Part shown: piece after piece, positions 39,669 to 48,593 of the stretch
Layout: the number at the start of each line of letters is the position of its first letter
Position numbering within the stretch: position 1 is the stretch's first letter
Assembly (NCBI GenBank): GCA_900314535.1
Contig: OMVT01000003.1
Location: 1-64,000 of the forward strand
DNA from: an uncultured Olsenella sp.
Lineage (GTDB): Bacteria; Actinomycetota; Coriobacteriia; Coriobacteriales; Atopobiaceae
DNA length: 64,000 nucleotides
Direction: 5' to 3'
The notes under the pieces: generated by a model
The model's input: only the letters and a program-made list of their open reading frames with translations
Databases searched by the model: none
What the model was told of the DNA's origin: nothing
Made by a program: the position numbers and the translations under genes

Positions 39669-40267
39669 GGGCACGTGGCTGCGGCGGCTGCCTTCTGCGC
39701 ATCATCGTCTGTGTCCTGGCGGCAGGCTTCATCTGGCAGCTCTTCGGAGCCGATTTCGAGCCCTATGTGAAGAAGGCAGAGCGCCTTGCCTATCCTGTCT
39801 CCTACGACGAGGCGATACTCGAGTCGTCTTCCCGCCACAACGTGGATCCGCTTCTTGTCTGTGCCGTCATCAAGTGCGAGAGCAACTGGGACCCGTCTGT
39901 GTCGTCGGGTGTCGGCGCCTGTGGCCTCATGCAGCTCATGCCGGAAACCGCAGAAGAGCTCATACGCCAGGGCTATGTGGATGGCAGCGTGTACAGCGCA
40001 GATGCACTCTATGACCCGGAGACGAATATCGAGTTCGGCTGTGCCTACCTCGAGCTTGCAAGGCACGAGCTCGGCAGCACGGATGAGGTCATTGCTTCCT
40101 ACAATGCCGGCATCGGCAAGGTGAAGGAGTGGCTCGCATCCGGCACGGGCTCCATCTCGGAGCTTTCCCAGGAGTATCCCGAGACGGCGACCTATCTCAA
40201 GAAGGTCCAGAATGCCTATGAGCGCTACCGGGCACTCTATACGGAAGGCCTTGCTGCAAAGGCCTGA
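39665..40267 (+). CDS. Lytic transglycosylase (SLT domain)
   Basis: Cleaves the MurNAc-GlcNAc bond of peptidoglycan. The 200-residue protein has an N-terminal membrane anchor (LLRIIVCVLAAGFIWQLF) and an SLT/lysozyme-like domain. The catalytic Glu is in VIKCESNWDP, with the conserved GLMQLMPETA and ASYNAGIGKVKEW. It is small and lacks LysM or other binding domains. The start overlaps coaE by ATGA. It is the last gene before the uvrB promoter. Confidence 0.88.
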   Translation: MRARGCGGCLLRIIVCVLAAGFIWQLFGADFEPYVKKAERLAYPVSYDEAILESSSRHNVDPLLVCAVIKCESNWDPSVSSGVGACGLMQLMPETAEELIRQGYVDGSVYSADALYDPETNIEFGCAYLELARHELGSTDEVIASYNAGIGKVKEWLASGTGSISELSQEYPETATYLKKVQNAYERYRALYTEGLAAKA

Positions 40268-40273
40268 GCTCTG

Positions 40274-40300
40274 TTGCAAGAACAGATGTTCCTGTATGAT
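40274..40300 (+). promoter_or_regulatory. LexA (SOS) box inside the uvrB promoter
   Basis: GAACAGATGTTC at 40280-40291 matches the LexA/DinR box GAAC-RNRY-GTTC of actinobacteria and firmicutes at every position. It lies between TTGCAA (40274-40279) and TATGAT (40295-40300). LexA bound here would block polymerase, so uvrB should be induced by DNA damage. The -35/-10 spacing is 15, a little short. Confidence 0.85.
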
Positions 40301-40317
40301 AGCTGCAGGAGGTCATG

Positions 40318-42573
40318 ATGGCAGACAAGGATGAAGATCAGTTCTCAGAGCCGCTTGCCGGCTCGAAGGAGGCGCGCGAGCGCTTCGGTGCCGAGCTGAA
40401 GAGGTTCGGTCTCGGTGCAGACTCATCGAAGCTCGAGGTCGTCTCGCCCTATGAGCCGGCAGGAGACCAGCCCCAGGCCATAGAGAAGCTTGCAGACGGC
40501 GTGAGGCGCGGCCTTCGCTACCAGACGCTTCTGGGCGTCACAGGCTCGGGCAAGACGTTCACGATGGCAAAGACGATCGAGGCCGTGAACAAGCCTACGC
40601 TCATCATGGAGCCGAACAAGACGCTTGCGGCGCAGGTGGCAGGCGAGATGAAGGAGCTCTTCCCGAACAACGCCGTCGTCTACTTCGTCTCCTACTACGA
40701 CTACTACCAGCCTGAGGCCTATGTGCCGCAGTCCGATACCTATATCGAGAAGGATGCCTCGATCAACGAGGAGGTGGAGAAGCTCCGCCACCAGGCGACC
40801 TCGAGCCTGCTCTCCCGCCGTGATGTGATCGTCGTGGCGTCCGTCTCCTGCATCTACGGCATCGGGTCTCCGCAGGACTATGCAGGGCTCGCTCCGAACA
40901 TCGACAAGTCGGAGCCGCTCGAGCGCGACGACCTCATACGCTCCCTCATCGATATCCAGTACGACCGAAACGACCTCGACCTCTCGATCGGCACGTTCCG
41001 CGTAAGGGGAGACACGGTCGATGTCTGGCCGCCCTATGCAGAGAATCCTTTGAGGATCTCGTTCTTCGGCGACGAGGTCGAGCTCATAGCCGAGATCGAC
41101 AAGGTCACGGGCGAGGTCATCCGCGAGTTCGATGCCATCCCCATCTGGCCGGCATCGCACTACGTGACAGAGCGCCCGAAGATCAACCACGCACTCAAGA
41201 CCATCAACGACGAGCTCACGCAGCGTCTCGCCGAGCTCAAGGCAGACAACCGTCTCCTCGAGGCACAGCGCCTGAAGGAGCGCACGTCCTACGACCTCGA
41301 GATGCTCGAGAACATGGGCTACTGCAATGGCATCGAGAACTACTCGCGCCACCTCGATGGCAGAAAGCCGGGCGAGCCGCCCTATACGCTCATCGACTAC
41401 TTCCCGGACGATATGCTCTGCATCATCGACGAGTCCCATGTCACGGTGCCGCAGATCCGCGGCATGCATGAAGGCGACCGCTCGCGCAAGGTCACGCTCG
41501 TCGAGCATGGCTTCAGGCTTCCATCCGCTCTCGACAACCGCCCACTGCGCTTCGACGAGTTCGAGCAGCGCATCCCGCAGTTCATCTATGTCTCGGCGAC
41601 GCCGGGAGACTACGAGGAGCAGGTCTCGCAGCAGACGGTGGAGCAGATCATCAGGCCGACCGGCCTTCTCGATCCGAAGATCGAGGTGCGTCCGGTCCGC
41701 GGCCAGATTGACGACCTCATCAGCGAGATCAAGGAGCGTACGGCAAAGAAGGAGCGCGTGCTCGTGACGACGCTCACGAAGCGGATGGCAGAGGACTTGA
41801 CCGACCATCTCCTCGACGAGGGGATCAAGGTCAACTACATGCACTCCGATACAGCGACGCTCGACCGTGTCCGCATCATCCGCGAGCTCCGCGAAGGCAA
41901 GATCGATGTCCTTGTCGGCATCAACCTCCTGCGCGAGGGCCTCGATATCCCCGAGGTCTCGCTCGTCGCAATACTCGACGCCGACAAGGAAGGCTTCCTC
42001 AGGAACAGAAGGTCGCTGATCCAGACGATGGGACGCGCCGCCAGAAACGTCTCGGGCGAGGTCATCATGTACGCAGACGAGATCACGGACTCGATGCGCG
42101 AGGCCATCGACGAGACGAGGAGGCGCCGCTCGATCCAGGAGAAGTTCAATGAGGAGCACCATATCGAGCCGCATACCGTGCGCAAGGCGATCAACGATAT
42201 CTCGGCCTTCCTGGCAGAGGCGCACGATACGCTCGATACGAAGGAGAGGAAGGACGGCGTCTTCTTCACGCCGGCAGGATCTGAAGCAGGAGATGCTCCT
42301 GCCATGACAGAAGAGCAGCTCACGGAGGACCTGAAAAAGCTGCCGCGTGCCGAGGTCGAGCGCCTCATCTCGACCCTCCAGGAAGAGATGGCAGCAGCCT
42401 CCGAGTCCATGGACTACGAGGAGGCAGCGCGCGTGCGCGACCAGCTCGTCCAGGTGAAGGCGCTCGTCGAGCACACGACCGAGGAGGATGTGATGCGCCG
42501 CCTCAAGGCCGGTGCCCGGAAGGGCTCCGAGCATGCGACAAGGCGCCGCTACCGGGGACCGCGCAAGCATTAG
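40318..42573 (+). CDS. uvrB: Excinuclease ABC subunit B
   Basis: The damage-verifying helicase-like subunit of nucleotide excision repair. The 751-residue protein shows Walker [14 protein letters not shown] (about residue 73), the tyrosine-rich beta-hairpin region [13 protein letters not shown] that inserts into the helix, [15 protein letters not shown], helicase motif [11 protein letters not shown], and a C-terminal UVR domain ([14 protein letters not shown]) that contacts UvrC. Of the two adjacent ATGs (40315, 40318) the second is better spaced from AGGAGG. It is a single-gene transcript with a LexA box and a terminator. Confidence 0.96.
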   Translation: MADKDEDQFSEPLAGSKEARERFGAELKRFGLGADSSKLEVVSPYEPAGDQPQAIEKLADGVRRGLRYQTLLGVTGSGKTFTMAKTIEAVNKPTLIMEPNKTLAAQVAGEMKELFPNNAVVYFVSYYDYYQPEAYVPQSDTYIEKDASINEEVEKLRHQATSSLLSRRDVIVVASVSCIYGIGSPQDYAGLAPNIDKSEPLERDDLIRSLIDIQYDRNDLDLSIGTFRVRGDTVDVWPPYAENPLRISFFGDEVELIAEIDKVTGEVIREFDAIPIWPASHYVTERPKINHALKTINDELTQRLAELKADNRLLEAQRLKERTSYDLEMLENMGYCNGIENYSRHLDGRKPGEPPYTLIDYFPDDMLCIIDESHVTVPQIRGMHEGDRSRKVTLVEHGFRLPSALDNRPLRFDEFEQRIPQFIYVSATPGDYEEQVSQQTVEQIIRPTGLLDPKIEVRPVRGQIDDLISEIKERTAKKERVLVTTLTKRMAEDLTDHLLDEGIKVNYMHSDTATLDRVRIIRELREGKIDVLVGINLLREGLDIPEVSLVAILDADKEGFLRNRRSLIQTMGRAARNVSGEVIMYADEITDSMREAIDETRRRRSIQEKFNEEHHIEPHTVRKAINDISAFLAEAHDTLDTKERKDGVFFTPAGSEAGDAPAMTEEQLTEDLKKLPRAEVERLISTLQEEMAAASESMDYEEAARVRDQLVQVKALVEHTTEEDVMRRLKAGARKGSEHATRRRYRGPRKH

Positions 42574-42587
42574 AAGATGCAGAAAAG

Positions 42588-42615
42588 AGCGGGGGCAGCA
42601 CGCGCTGCCCCCGCT
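42588..42615. terminator. Terminator between uvrB and convergent operon
   Basis: AGCGGGGGCAGC (42588-42599) pairs perfectly with GCTGCCCCCGCT (42604-42615). It lies 14 bases after the uvrB stop and 26 bases from the end of the convergent flavoprotein gene. Confidence 0.88.
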
Positions 42616-42641
42616 TCACATCTGTCAGTTCTTTCTGTGCC

Positions 42642-44303
42642 CTATTCCCTGATCTCGCGTATCAGGTGCTCGGCGCAGCTGATGCCATCCGCTGCTGCGC
42701 TCATGATGCCGCCTGCATAGCCTGCACCCTCGCCGCAGGGCCAGAGGCCTCTTGTAGAGACGGACTGGCCATCCTTCTCGCGCACGACACGCACCGGAGA
42801 AGAGGAGCGGGTCTCGACGCCGGTGAGCACGGCATCTGCCACATCGAAGCCCTTGAGGTGCTTGCCCATCTGCGGAATCGCAGCACGCAGGGTCTCTGCG
42901 ATGTAGGGAGGAAGGGCCGGCTCGATCGTACCCCAGGTGACGCCGCGCGGATAGGTCGGCTGGACGGTGCCTGCTGCTGACGATGGCTGGCCTTTGAGGA
43001 AGTCGCCGACAAGCTGTGCCGGTGCCTGATAGGCGCCCCCGCCAAGCTCGAATGCCTTCCTCTCGCAGGAACGCTGGAGCGACAGCCCTGCGAGAGGGTC
43101 ATCTCCGGGAAGGTCTTCGGGAAAGACATTCGCAAGGATGCCGGCATTCGCATTTGTGCCGGCACGGTCGGAGAGGCTCATGCCGTTCGTACAGACGCCG
43201 CCTTCCTCGCTGGCTGCGGCAACCACATAGCCGCCCGGGCACATGCAGAAGCTGAAGGCGCTCCTGCCGGAAGGCAGGTGGCTCACGAGCTTGTAGGGGG
43301 CAGCGCCGAGTGCGGGGTGTCCTGCAGCAGGTCCATACTGCGCCTTGTCTATCTGTGCCTGGAGATGCTCAATGCGGGCACCCATGGCAAAGGTCTTGCG
43401 CTCGAGCGTTACCTGCTTCTTATGGAGGAGCTCGAAGACATCGCGGGCCGAATGGCCGCAGGCAAGCACGACCTCATGCGCTGCGATATCCTCGCCGCGC
43501 CCGATGCCTTCATGCTCCTGCGTCACATGGATGCCTGAGATCGAGCCATCCTGGGCAAGGTAGATGTCATCAAGCCTGCAGCGGAAGCGGACCTCGCCGC
43601 CTGCTTCCTCGATGCGGTGCACGATGTTCGTGACCACATGGGGCAGGATGTCGGAGCCGACATGGGGCTTTGCGTCCCAGAGGATGCGCTCGGGAGCTCC
43701 TGCCTCGACGAAGGTCTCAAGTATCAGCCTATGGAGCGGGCTCTTCGTGCCGGTCTGGAGCTTGCCGTCAGAGAAGGTGCCGGCGCCTCCAAGGCCGAAC
43801 TGGATGTTGCTCTCTGTATCGAGGAGGCCGGTCTCATTGAAGCGGCTGACCCGCGCGGTCCTTCGCTCCGCGTCATCTCCACGCTCGATCAGAAGCGGGG
43901 AGAGGCCTGCCTCTGCAAGCGTGAGGGCACAGAAGAGGCCAGCGCATCCGGCCCCGACGACAATCGGGCGCTCATCGAGAGTCGAGGTATGCCGCTGCGG
44001 GAAGCGGGGCGGCACCTCGTCGACCGTGCGGACGTTTCTGTCCTGGCGGTGGTGGGCAAGACGGCGCAGGAAAGCACGCTCCTTCTCCTTGCCGCCCACA
44101 AGCGCGATGCGCACCGTGAACATCAGGTGGACATCCGACTTCTTGCGGGCATCGATCGAGCGGCGCCTGAGCTCGAACGAGGCGATCTGTGCCTTCGTGA
44201 GATGGTATTTCTTCAGCACATGCTGCTCGACGATGTGCTTTTCGGACTCGACGGTCCCATCCAGCGTTCCCAGAGGTATTGCTATGTTTGAGATTTCGAT
44301 CAC
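42642..44303 (-). CDS. FAD-dependent dehydrogenase-like protein (COG2509 type)
   Basis: A 553-residue flavoprotein. An N-terminal domain of about 100 residues (KKYHLTKAQIASFELRRRSI) precedes the FAD-binding motif VVGAGCAGLFCALTLAEAG (about residue 115). Further motifs are FGLGGAGTFSDGKLQTG and, near the C-terminus, WPCGEGAGYAGGIMSAAADG. This arrangement matches the widely conserved, functionally uncharacterised COG2509 group. The start is GTG at 44303, after AAGGAG. It is the last gene of an operon with mrp and another flavoprotein. A link to FeS or redox maintenance is only suggested by context. Confidence 0.82.
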   Translation of the reverse strand: MIEISNIAIPLGTLDGTVESEKHIVEQHVLKKYHLTKAQIASFELRRRSIDARKKSDVHLMFTVRIALVGGKEKERAFLRRLAHHRQDRNVRTVDEVPPRFPQRHTSTLDERPIVVGAGCAGLFCALTLAEAGLSPLLIERGDDAERRTARVSRFNETGLLDTESNIQFGLGGAGTFSDGKLQTGTKSPLHRLILETFVEAGAPERILWDAKPHVGSDILPHVVTNIVHRIEEAGGEVRFRCRLDDIYLAQDGSISGIHVTQEHEGIGRGEDIAAHEVVLACGHSARDVFELLHKKQVTLERKTFAMGARIEHLQAQIDKAQYGPAAGHPALGAAPYKLVSHLPSGRSAFSFCMCPGGYVVAAASEEGGVCTNGMSLSDRAGTNANAGILANVFPEDLPGDDPLAGLSLQRSCERKAFELGGGAYQAPAQLVGDFLKGQPSSAAGTVQPTYPRGVTWGTIEPALPPYIAETLRAAIPQMGKHLKGFDVADAVLTGVETRSSSPVRVVREKDGQSVSTRGLWPCGEGAGYAGGIMSAAADGISCAEHLIREIRE

Positions 44304-44318
44304 AGGGAGCGCTCCTTT

Positions 44319-45542
44319 CTAGTTCCGGATCTCTCGGGCGGCTTTGGCAGCCTCTGTTCCGGCCTTCATGCCCGAGGTCCAGGCCCAGCCCAGATTGTAT
44401 CCTCCGCAGGGCCCATCGATATCGAGCGCCTCGCCGCAGGCAAAAAGGCCACGGGAGCCGGCAAGGGCAGGATCTGCTTCAAGGGTCGGCGCGAATGAAG
44501 AGATGGCAAGGCCGCCGCGCGTGACCTGAGCATGTCCGGTATCTGTGCGTCCTTCGACCGTGAAGGAAAGGGCCTTGAGCGCCTGCGCGATGCGGTCGGG
44601 ATCTCCGCCTTCACGTTTCCAGAGGAGCTCTGCAAGGCGTGGATCTGAGACGCCTTCCGCGGTATGTGCCAGGCGGATGAGGCGGGACAGCTGCGATGCG
44701 GCATAGTCCGGCGCGAGGTCGAGCGCGAGCGTATCGCCTGGTTCGGCCAGCCGTGAGAGATTGAAGACAGCGATGCCGGAGAGTCCATAGGGCCTGAACA
44801 GGAACTCTCCTGCTTCTTCGGCGATCTTCTCTCCTTCATGCAGAAGCGTGGCTTTGCCATGGGCACGCCTGCCGTCGAGGGTCTCAAGCGGAAGCCCCTT
44901 GAGCGCAAGCGGGCAGAGGATGGGCTCCGGTGCGATGCGGGGAAGCTGCGGCACAAGCGTCTCGGCCAGGTGACCGCCGCCTGCAAGGACGGCGCAGGAG
45001 GCTAGAAGCGCACCTTCGCCGGCCTCGCCTGAAAACGAGACCTTCCAGCCCTTGCTCTGGGATTCAAGCTTCTTGGCACCGCGTCCTGGCAGAAGCAGGA
45101 CTCCTGTACGCTGGGCGCGGGCAAGAAGGACATCGCGCACAGATGCTGCCTGCCTCGAGAGGGGATAGCAGCGGGTGTCGTCTGCCGTCCATGCCATGCC
45201 TGATGCCAGGAAGAAGGCGAAGACCTCATCTGCCATGTCTTGCCCGACGGCTGACTCGACGAAATCGGGGTGGTTGTAGAAGGAGGGAGCAAGATCTGCC
45301 GCTGTGAAGTTGCAGCGTCCGTTGCCGGTCGCCAAGATCGTGCGGCCGCACTCGAGGGCTTCTTCGAGGACGCATACTGAGGCGCCTTCCTCTGCTGCCG
45401 TGATGGCACAGGCCAGGCCTGAGGCGCCGCCGCCGACCACGCAGACATCTGCAATCTTTGGCGGTGCCACCTTCATCGCAGCATCGAGGGCGCGCTCGCG
45501 CAGCTGTGAGCGCGCGGTCTTCTGTCTTCTGCCTCCTGCCAT
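44319..45542 (-). CDS. HI0933/BaiN-like flavoprotein
   Basis: A 407-residue protein of the HI0933 family (NAD(P)/FAD-dependent oxidoreductase). The dinucleotide motif is VVGGGASGLACAITAAEEG (about residue 37), followed by the family motif LATGNGRCNFT and the C-terminal FACGEALDIDGPCGGYNLGW. Family members include BaiN of bile-acid-metabolising clostridia, but most are uncharacterised, so bile-acid activity should not be assumed. The mrp gene ends 10 bases upstream and the next flavoprotein gene starts 15 bases downstream. Confidence 0.85.
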   Translation of the reverse strand: MAGGRRQKTARSQLRERALDAAMKVAPPKIADVCVVGGGASGLACAITAAEEGASVCVLEEALECGRTILATGNGRCNFTAADLAPSFYNHPDFVESAVGQDMADEVFAFFLASGMAWTADDTRCYPLSRQAASVRDVLLARAQRTGVLLLPGRGAKKLESQSKGWKVSFSGEAGEGALLASCAVLAGGGHLAETLVPQLPRIAPEPILCPLALKGLPLETLDGRRAHGKATLLHEGEKIAEEAGEFLFRPYGLSGIAVFNLSRLAEPGDTLALDLAPDYAASQLSRLIRLAHTAEGVSDPRLAELLWKREGGDPDRIAQALKALSFTVEGRTDTGHAQVTRGGLAISSFAPTLEADPALAGSRGLFACGEALDIDGPCGGYNLGWAWTSGMKAGTEAAKAAREIRN

Positions 45543-45552
45543 GGGAGCCTTT

Positions 45553-46425
45553 CTATTTCAGTGCGTCCATCACGGTCGCAGAGGCGATGATTGCGGCAAT
45601 CGCATCAGGGATGAGGCCGTCGGGGAGATCCTGCTCCATCCTGCCGGCATCGCACATCTGCGCGAAGGAAGGATCGATTGGCAGCTGGCCCAAAAAGTCG
45701 AGGTCGTAGCGCTTTGCAGTCTCCTCGGCGCGGCTCGGGCCATACGGCTCGATCTTCTCGCCACAGTGCGGGCAGGTGAGATAGGCCATGTTCTCGACGA
45801 GGCCGAGGCACGGCACTTCCATCATCGATGCCATCTTCACGGCCTTGCCGACGACCATCTGGACGAGGTCCTGCGGCGAGGAGACGATGATGACACCCTC
45901 GATTGGGAGGGACTGGAAGACGGTGAGGGCTACGTCACCGGTTCCTGGAGGCATATCGACGAGCAGGAAGTCGAGGTTGCCCCAGTTCGTCTGGCCCCAG
46001 AACTGCTGGAGGGCGCCAGCGAGGATGGGTCCACGCCAGAGCACCGGATCATCGTTGTGCTCGAGCAGGAGGTTTGTCGACATGACCTTCATGCCGTTTG
46101 CGGTCTCGCAGGGGACCATGTTGTTTCCGTCAGCGGTGACCATATCGTCGGCGAGGCCGAACATCTTCGGGATCGAGGGGCCGGTGATATCGGCGTCGAG
46201 GATGCCGACAGAGGCACCGTGACGGGCAAGCTCGGTGGCCAGGATGCCGGTCACGAGCGACTTGCCGACGCCTCCCTTGCCGGAGATGACACCGATCACA
46301 TGCTTGATGTTCGAGTTCTCGTTGAGCGGGAAGATCTGGGGTCCCTGCTCGGCCTGGGGTGCATCTTCGTGTATCTGGCCCATCTCTTCGCGTATCTGCT
46401 GTTCCTCTTCAGGTGAAAGCGGCAT
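45553..46425 (-). CDS. mrp: Mrp/NBP35-family ATP-binding protein
   Basis: A P-loop ATPase thought to carry iron-sulfur clusters to apoproteins. In 290 residues it has the deviant Walker A GKGGVGKSLVTG (about residue 49), DADITGPSIPKMFG, VDMPPGTGD and the metal-site pair CPHCGE (CxxC), characteristic of ApbC/Mrp. The ATG at 46425 (MPLSPEEEQQ) was chosen for AGAAAGG upstream. It is the first gene of a three-gene operon and is divergent from the YhcH-like gene. Confidence 0.92.
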   Translation of the reverse strand: MPLSPEEEQQIREEMGQIHEDAPQAEQGPQIFPLNENSNIKHVIGVISGKGGVGKSLVTGILATELARHGASVGILDADITGPSIPKMFGLADDMVTADGNNMVPCETANGMKVMSTNLLLEHNDDPVLWRGPILAGALQQFWGQTNWGNLDFLLVDMPPGTGDVALTVFQSLPIEGVIIVSSPQDLVQMVVGKAVKMASMMEVPCLGLVENMAYLTCPHCGEKIEPYGPSRAEETAKRYDLDFLGQLPIDPSFAQMCDAGRMEQDLPDGLIPDAIAAIIASATVMDALK

Positions 46426-46562
46426 GGTGCGCCTTTCTCTTAGGTAAATGCTGTTTCCCACCTATCATACCCCGCACGGCCCTTTCATCATGCTCGCGGT
46501 GCCTGAAAAGCCGCCTTTGGGTGCATAATGGGAGGCAATGCATCCGTCTGAAGGGATTGAGC

Positions 46563-47021
46563 ATGCTTGCAGCAACGCTTGGCTATGTCGACCGCTACGA
46601 CTTCCAGAACGAGCGGTTCCAGAAGGCCTATGCCTTCCTGCGCCAGAACGACCTCAGCGCACTTCCGCTCGGGAAGCATGAGGTCGCAGGCGACGAGGTA
46701 TTCGCGAACGTCCAGGAATACGATACGGTGCCGGCAGCCCAGAAGCACTATGAGGCGCACAGGCGCTACTTCGATATCCAATACATCGTCTCGGGCGAGG
46801 AGGCCATTGCCGTTACGCCGGTCGAAGGCGTCAAGGCACTCCAGGAGTTCGACGAGGCATCCGACTTCTGCCTCTACGACGAGCCAAAGGCCTGCTCGTG
46901 GGTTCCGCTCCACGCAGGCGAGCTCATGATCTTGGGGCCCGAGGAGGCACACAAGCCAGGATGTGCCCTTGCAGGTCCCGAGCATGTACGCAAGGTCGTC
47001 GTGAAGGTTGCCGTCTCATAG
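46563..47021 (+). CDS. YhcH/YjgK/YiaL (TabA-like) family protein
   Basis: A 152-residue cupin-like protein. Characteristic stretches are HEVAGDEVFANVQEY, YEAHRRYFDIQYIVSGEE and MILGPEEAHKPGC, with the metal-binding His/Glu pattern of the family. Members act in sugar-acid metabolism or biofilm control (TabA), but the substrate here is unknown and no sugar genes are adjacent. The ATG at 46563 follows GAAGGGA. It stands alone between the mrp operon (divergent) and murT. Confidence 0.82.
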   Translation: MLAATLGYVDRYDFQNERFQKAYAFLRQNDLSALPLGKHEVAGDEVFANVQEYDTVPAAQKHYEAHRRYFDIQYIVSGEEAIAVTPVEGVKALQEFDEASDFCLYDEPKACSWVPLHAGELMILGPEEAHKPGCALAGPEHVRKVVVKVAVS

Positions 47022-47090
47022 CGGCCCCCCCGTAATAGAATCATGAATTAGCGAACAATCGTCTGCTTGTCCGTTGCCGCATGCCCAGTC

Positions 47091-47120
47091 TTTAGGTATT
47101 TTTATGGGTAACTGTAAAAT
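47091..47120 (+). promoter_or_regulatory. Candidate promoter for murT-gatD
   Basis: TTTAGG (47091-47096) and TAAAAT (47115-47120) are 18 bases apart in an AT-rich gap between the YhcH-like gene and murT. Only the -10 is a good match. Confidence 0.35.
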
Positions 47121-47195
47121 ATCTGAAAGATTGCAGTGTGATGCGGCCTTATCCAGAGATGAGGTTCGGTCTCACGTTTGGGCAAGGGGGTGTCA

Positions 47196-48593
47196 ATGGC
47201 GCAGGACAGCAAGCCGGCAGGCTTCAGGAGGGCGCTCGTGGCAGCGAAGCTCTCGGGCGTTGGGCTGCATGCCCTCCGCCGCGCCGGCACGAATTTCCCG
47301 GGCGAGGTGGCAAACCGCTTCTGCCCCGATTTCCTGGATGGCCTCGAGCCGACAGAGCGCTCCATCTTCGTGACGGGGTCGACAGGCAAGACCACGACGA
47401 CCAACCTGATTGCCGACCTGCTGGTGGCGATGGGGGAGGATCCAATCACGAACCGTGCCGGCTCCAACATCAACACCGGCATCGAGACGGCTTATCTCAG
47501 CGCTGCTGATCTCGACGGCAGGCCCCGCAAGAAGATCGCGGCGATCGAGATCGATGAGCGCTGGTGCCCGACGCTGCTTCCCGTCCTCAAGCCGACCGTG
47601 ATGGTCGTCACGAACCTGGGCCGCGACTCCTTCCACCGCAATGCGAATGTCGATGTCGTCTACCGGGTCCTCGACGAGGCGCTCAAGGGCGTATCCCGCC
47701 TGGTCCTGAACGGCGACGACCTGATTTCCCATACGCTTGCGAAGACGAACCAGGACCGCGTCTATTTCGGAATCGACCGCCTGCCGGAGGATGCCGACGA
47801 GCCCCGCACCATCATCAATGATTGCCTCTACTGCTCTGAATGCGGCGCCCGGCTCGTCTACGAGTTCAGCCATTACAACCATATCGGGCGGGCGCATTGC
47901 CCAAAGTGCAGTTTCCGCTCGCCAGCGCTCGACTACGAGATGCTGGACGTGGATTGGGAATGGGGCTTCTGTCACATCCGCGAGAACAGCCAGGAGGCCC
48001 AGCCGGTCTATGAATATCCGACCATCGGCCCCGACATCACTGATCTCTACAACGAGATCGCTGCGATAGCTGCCCTGCGCGAGCTGGGCTATCCTGCCGT
48101 GCAGATCGGCGCCGTCCTGCGTGGCGTCCGCACCACGAGCTCGCGCTACAAGGAGCGCCAGCTCGGCTCCAAGAAGGTCGTGAGCGTCCTCACGAAGGGG
48201 CAGAACCCGGTCGGGTGCTCCCGCTCCTTCGACCGCATCCGCAGCTGCCCGGGCACCAAGGCCGTGATCGTGATGCTCGACGATGACCGCTACATCAAGG
48301 TCTCGAGCGAATATACGGGCTGGTACTACGAGTGCGATTTCGAATATCTGTGCGATCCCTCGATCCGGCAGATTGCCCTCTACGGTGTGCGATCATATGA
48401 CCTGGAGCTGAGGCTCCTTCTGGCGGGAATCTCCTCGGACCAGCTCATCCTGGCAGAGAGTCCTGAGACGGCAGCCGCGGCGCTCGACCTCGACCAGGTC
48501 GATACGGTCTGCATCTCGTTCGACAACTACAATACCTATCTCTGCGAGCGTGCCACGCAGGCGCTTGAGGAGCGTCTTGGAGGTGGCCGATGA
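47196..48593 (+). CDS. murT: Lipid II isoglutaminyl synthase subunit MurT
   Basis: Together with GatD, MurT amidates the alpha-carboxyl of D-glutamate in lipid II. The 465-residue Mur-ligase-like protein has the ATP loop TGSTGKTTTTNLI (about residues 61-73), a four-cysteine zinc ribbon inserted in the central domain (CSECG near 213, CPKC near 236), and a C-terminal DUF1727-type domain. The ATG at 47196 follows AAGGGGG. Its TGA overlaps the gatD start (ATGA), the usual murT-gatD arrangement. The partner GatD here lacks its catalytic residues (see that entry), so the ammonia source is uncertain. Confidence 0.92.
   Translation: MAQDSKPAGFRRALVAAKLSGVGLHALRRAGTNFPGEVANRFCPDFLDGLEPTERSIFVTGSTGKTTTTNLIADLLVAMGEDPITNRAGSNINTGIETAYLSAADLDGRPRKKIAAIEIDERWCPTLLPVLKPTVMVVTNLGRDSFHRNANVDVVYRVLDEALKGVSRLVLNGDDLISHTLAKTNQDRVYFGIDRLPEDADEPRTIINDCLYCSECGARLVYEFSHYNHIGRAHCPKCSFRSPALDYEMLDVDWEWGFCHIRENSQEAQPVYEYPTIGPDITDLYNEIAAIAALRELGYPAVQIGAVLRGVRTTSSRYKERQLGSKKVVSVLTKGQNPVGCSRSFDRIRSCPGTKAVIVMLDDDRYIKVSSEYTGWYYECDFEYLCDPSIRQIALYGVRSYDLELRLLLAGISSDQLILAESPETAAAALDLDQVDTVCISFDNYNTYLCERATQALEERLGGGR

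Noticed and set aside
44319-45542. Bile-acid reductase BaiN as a specific function
   Set aside because: The HI0933 family is broad and no other bai genes are in the window; only the family is assigned.
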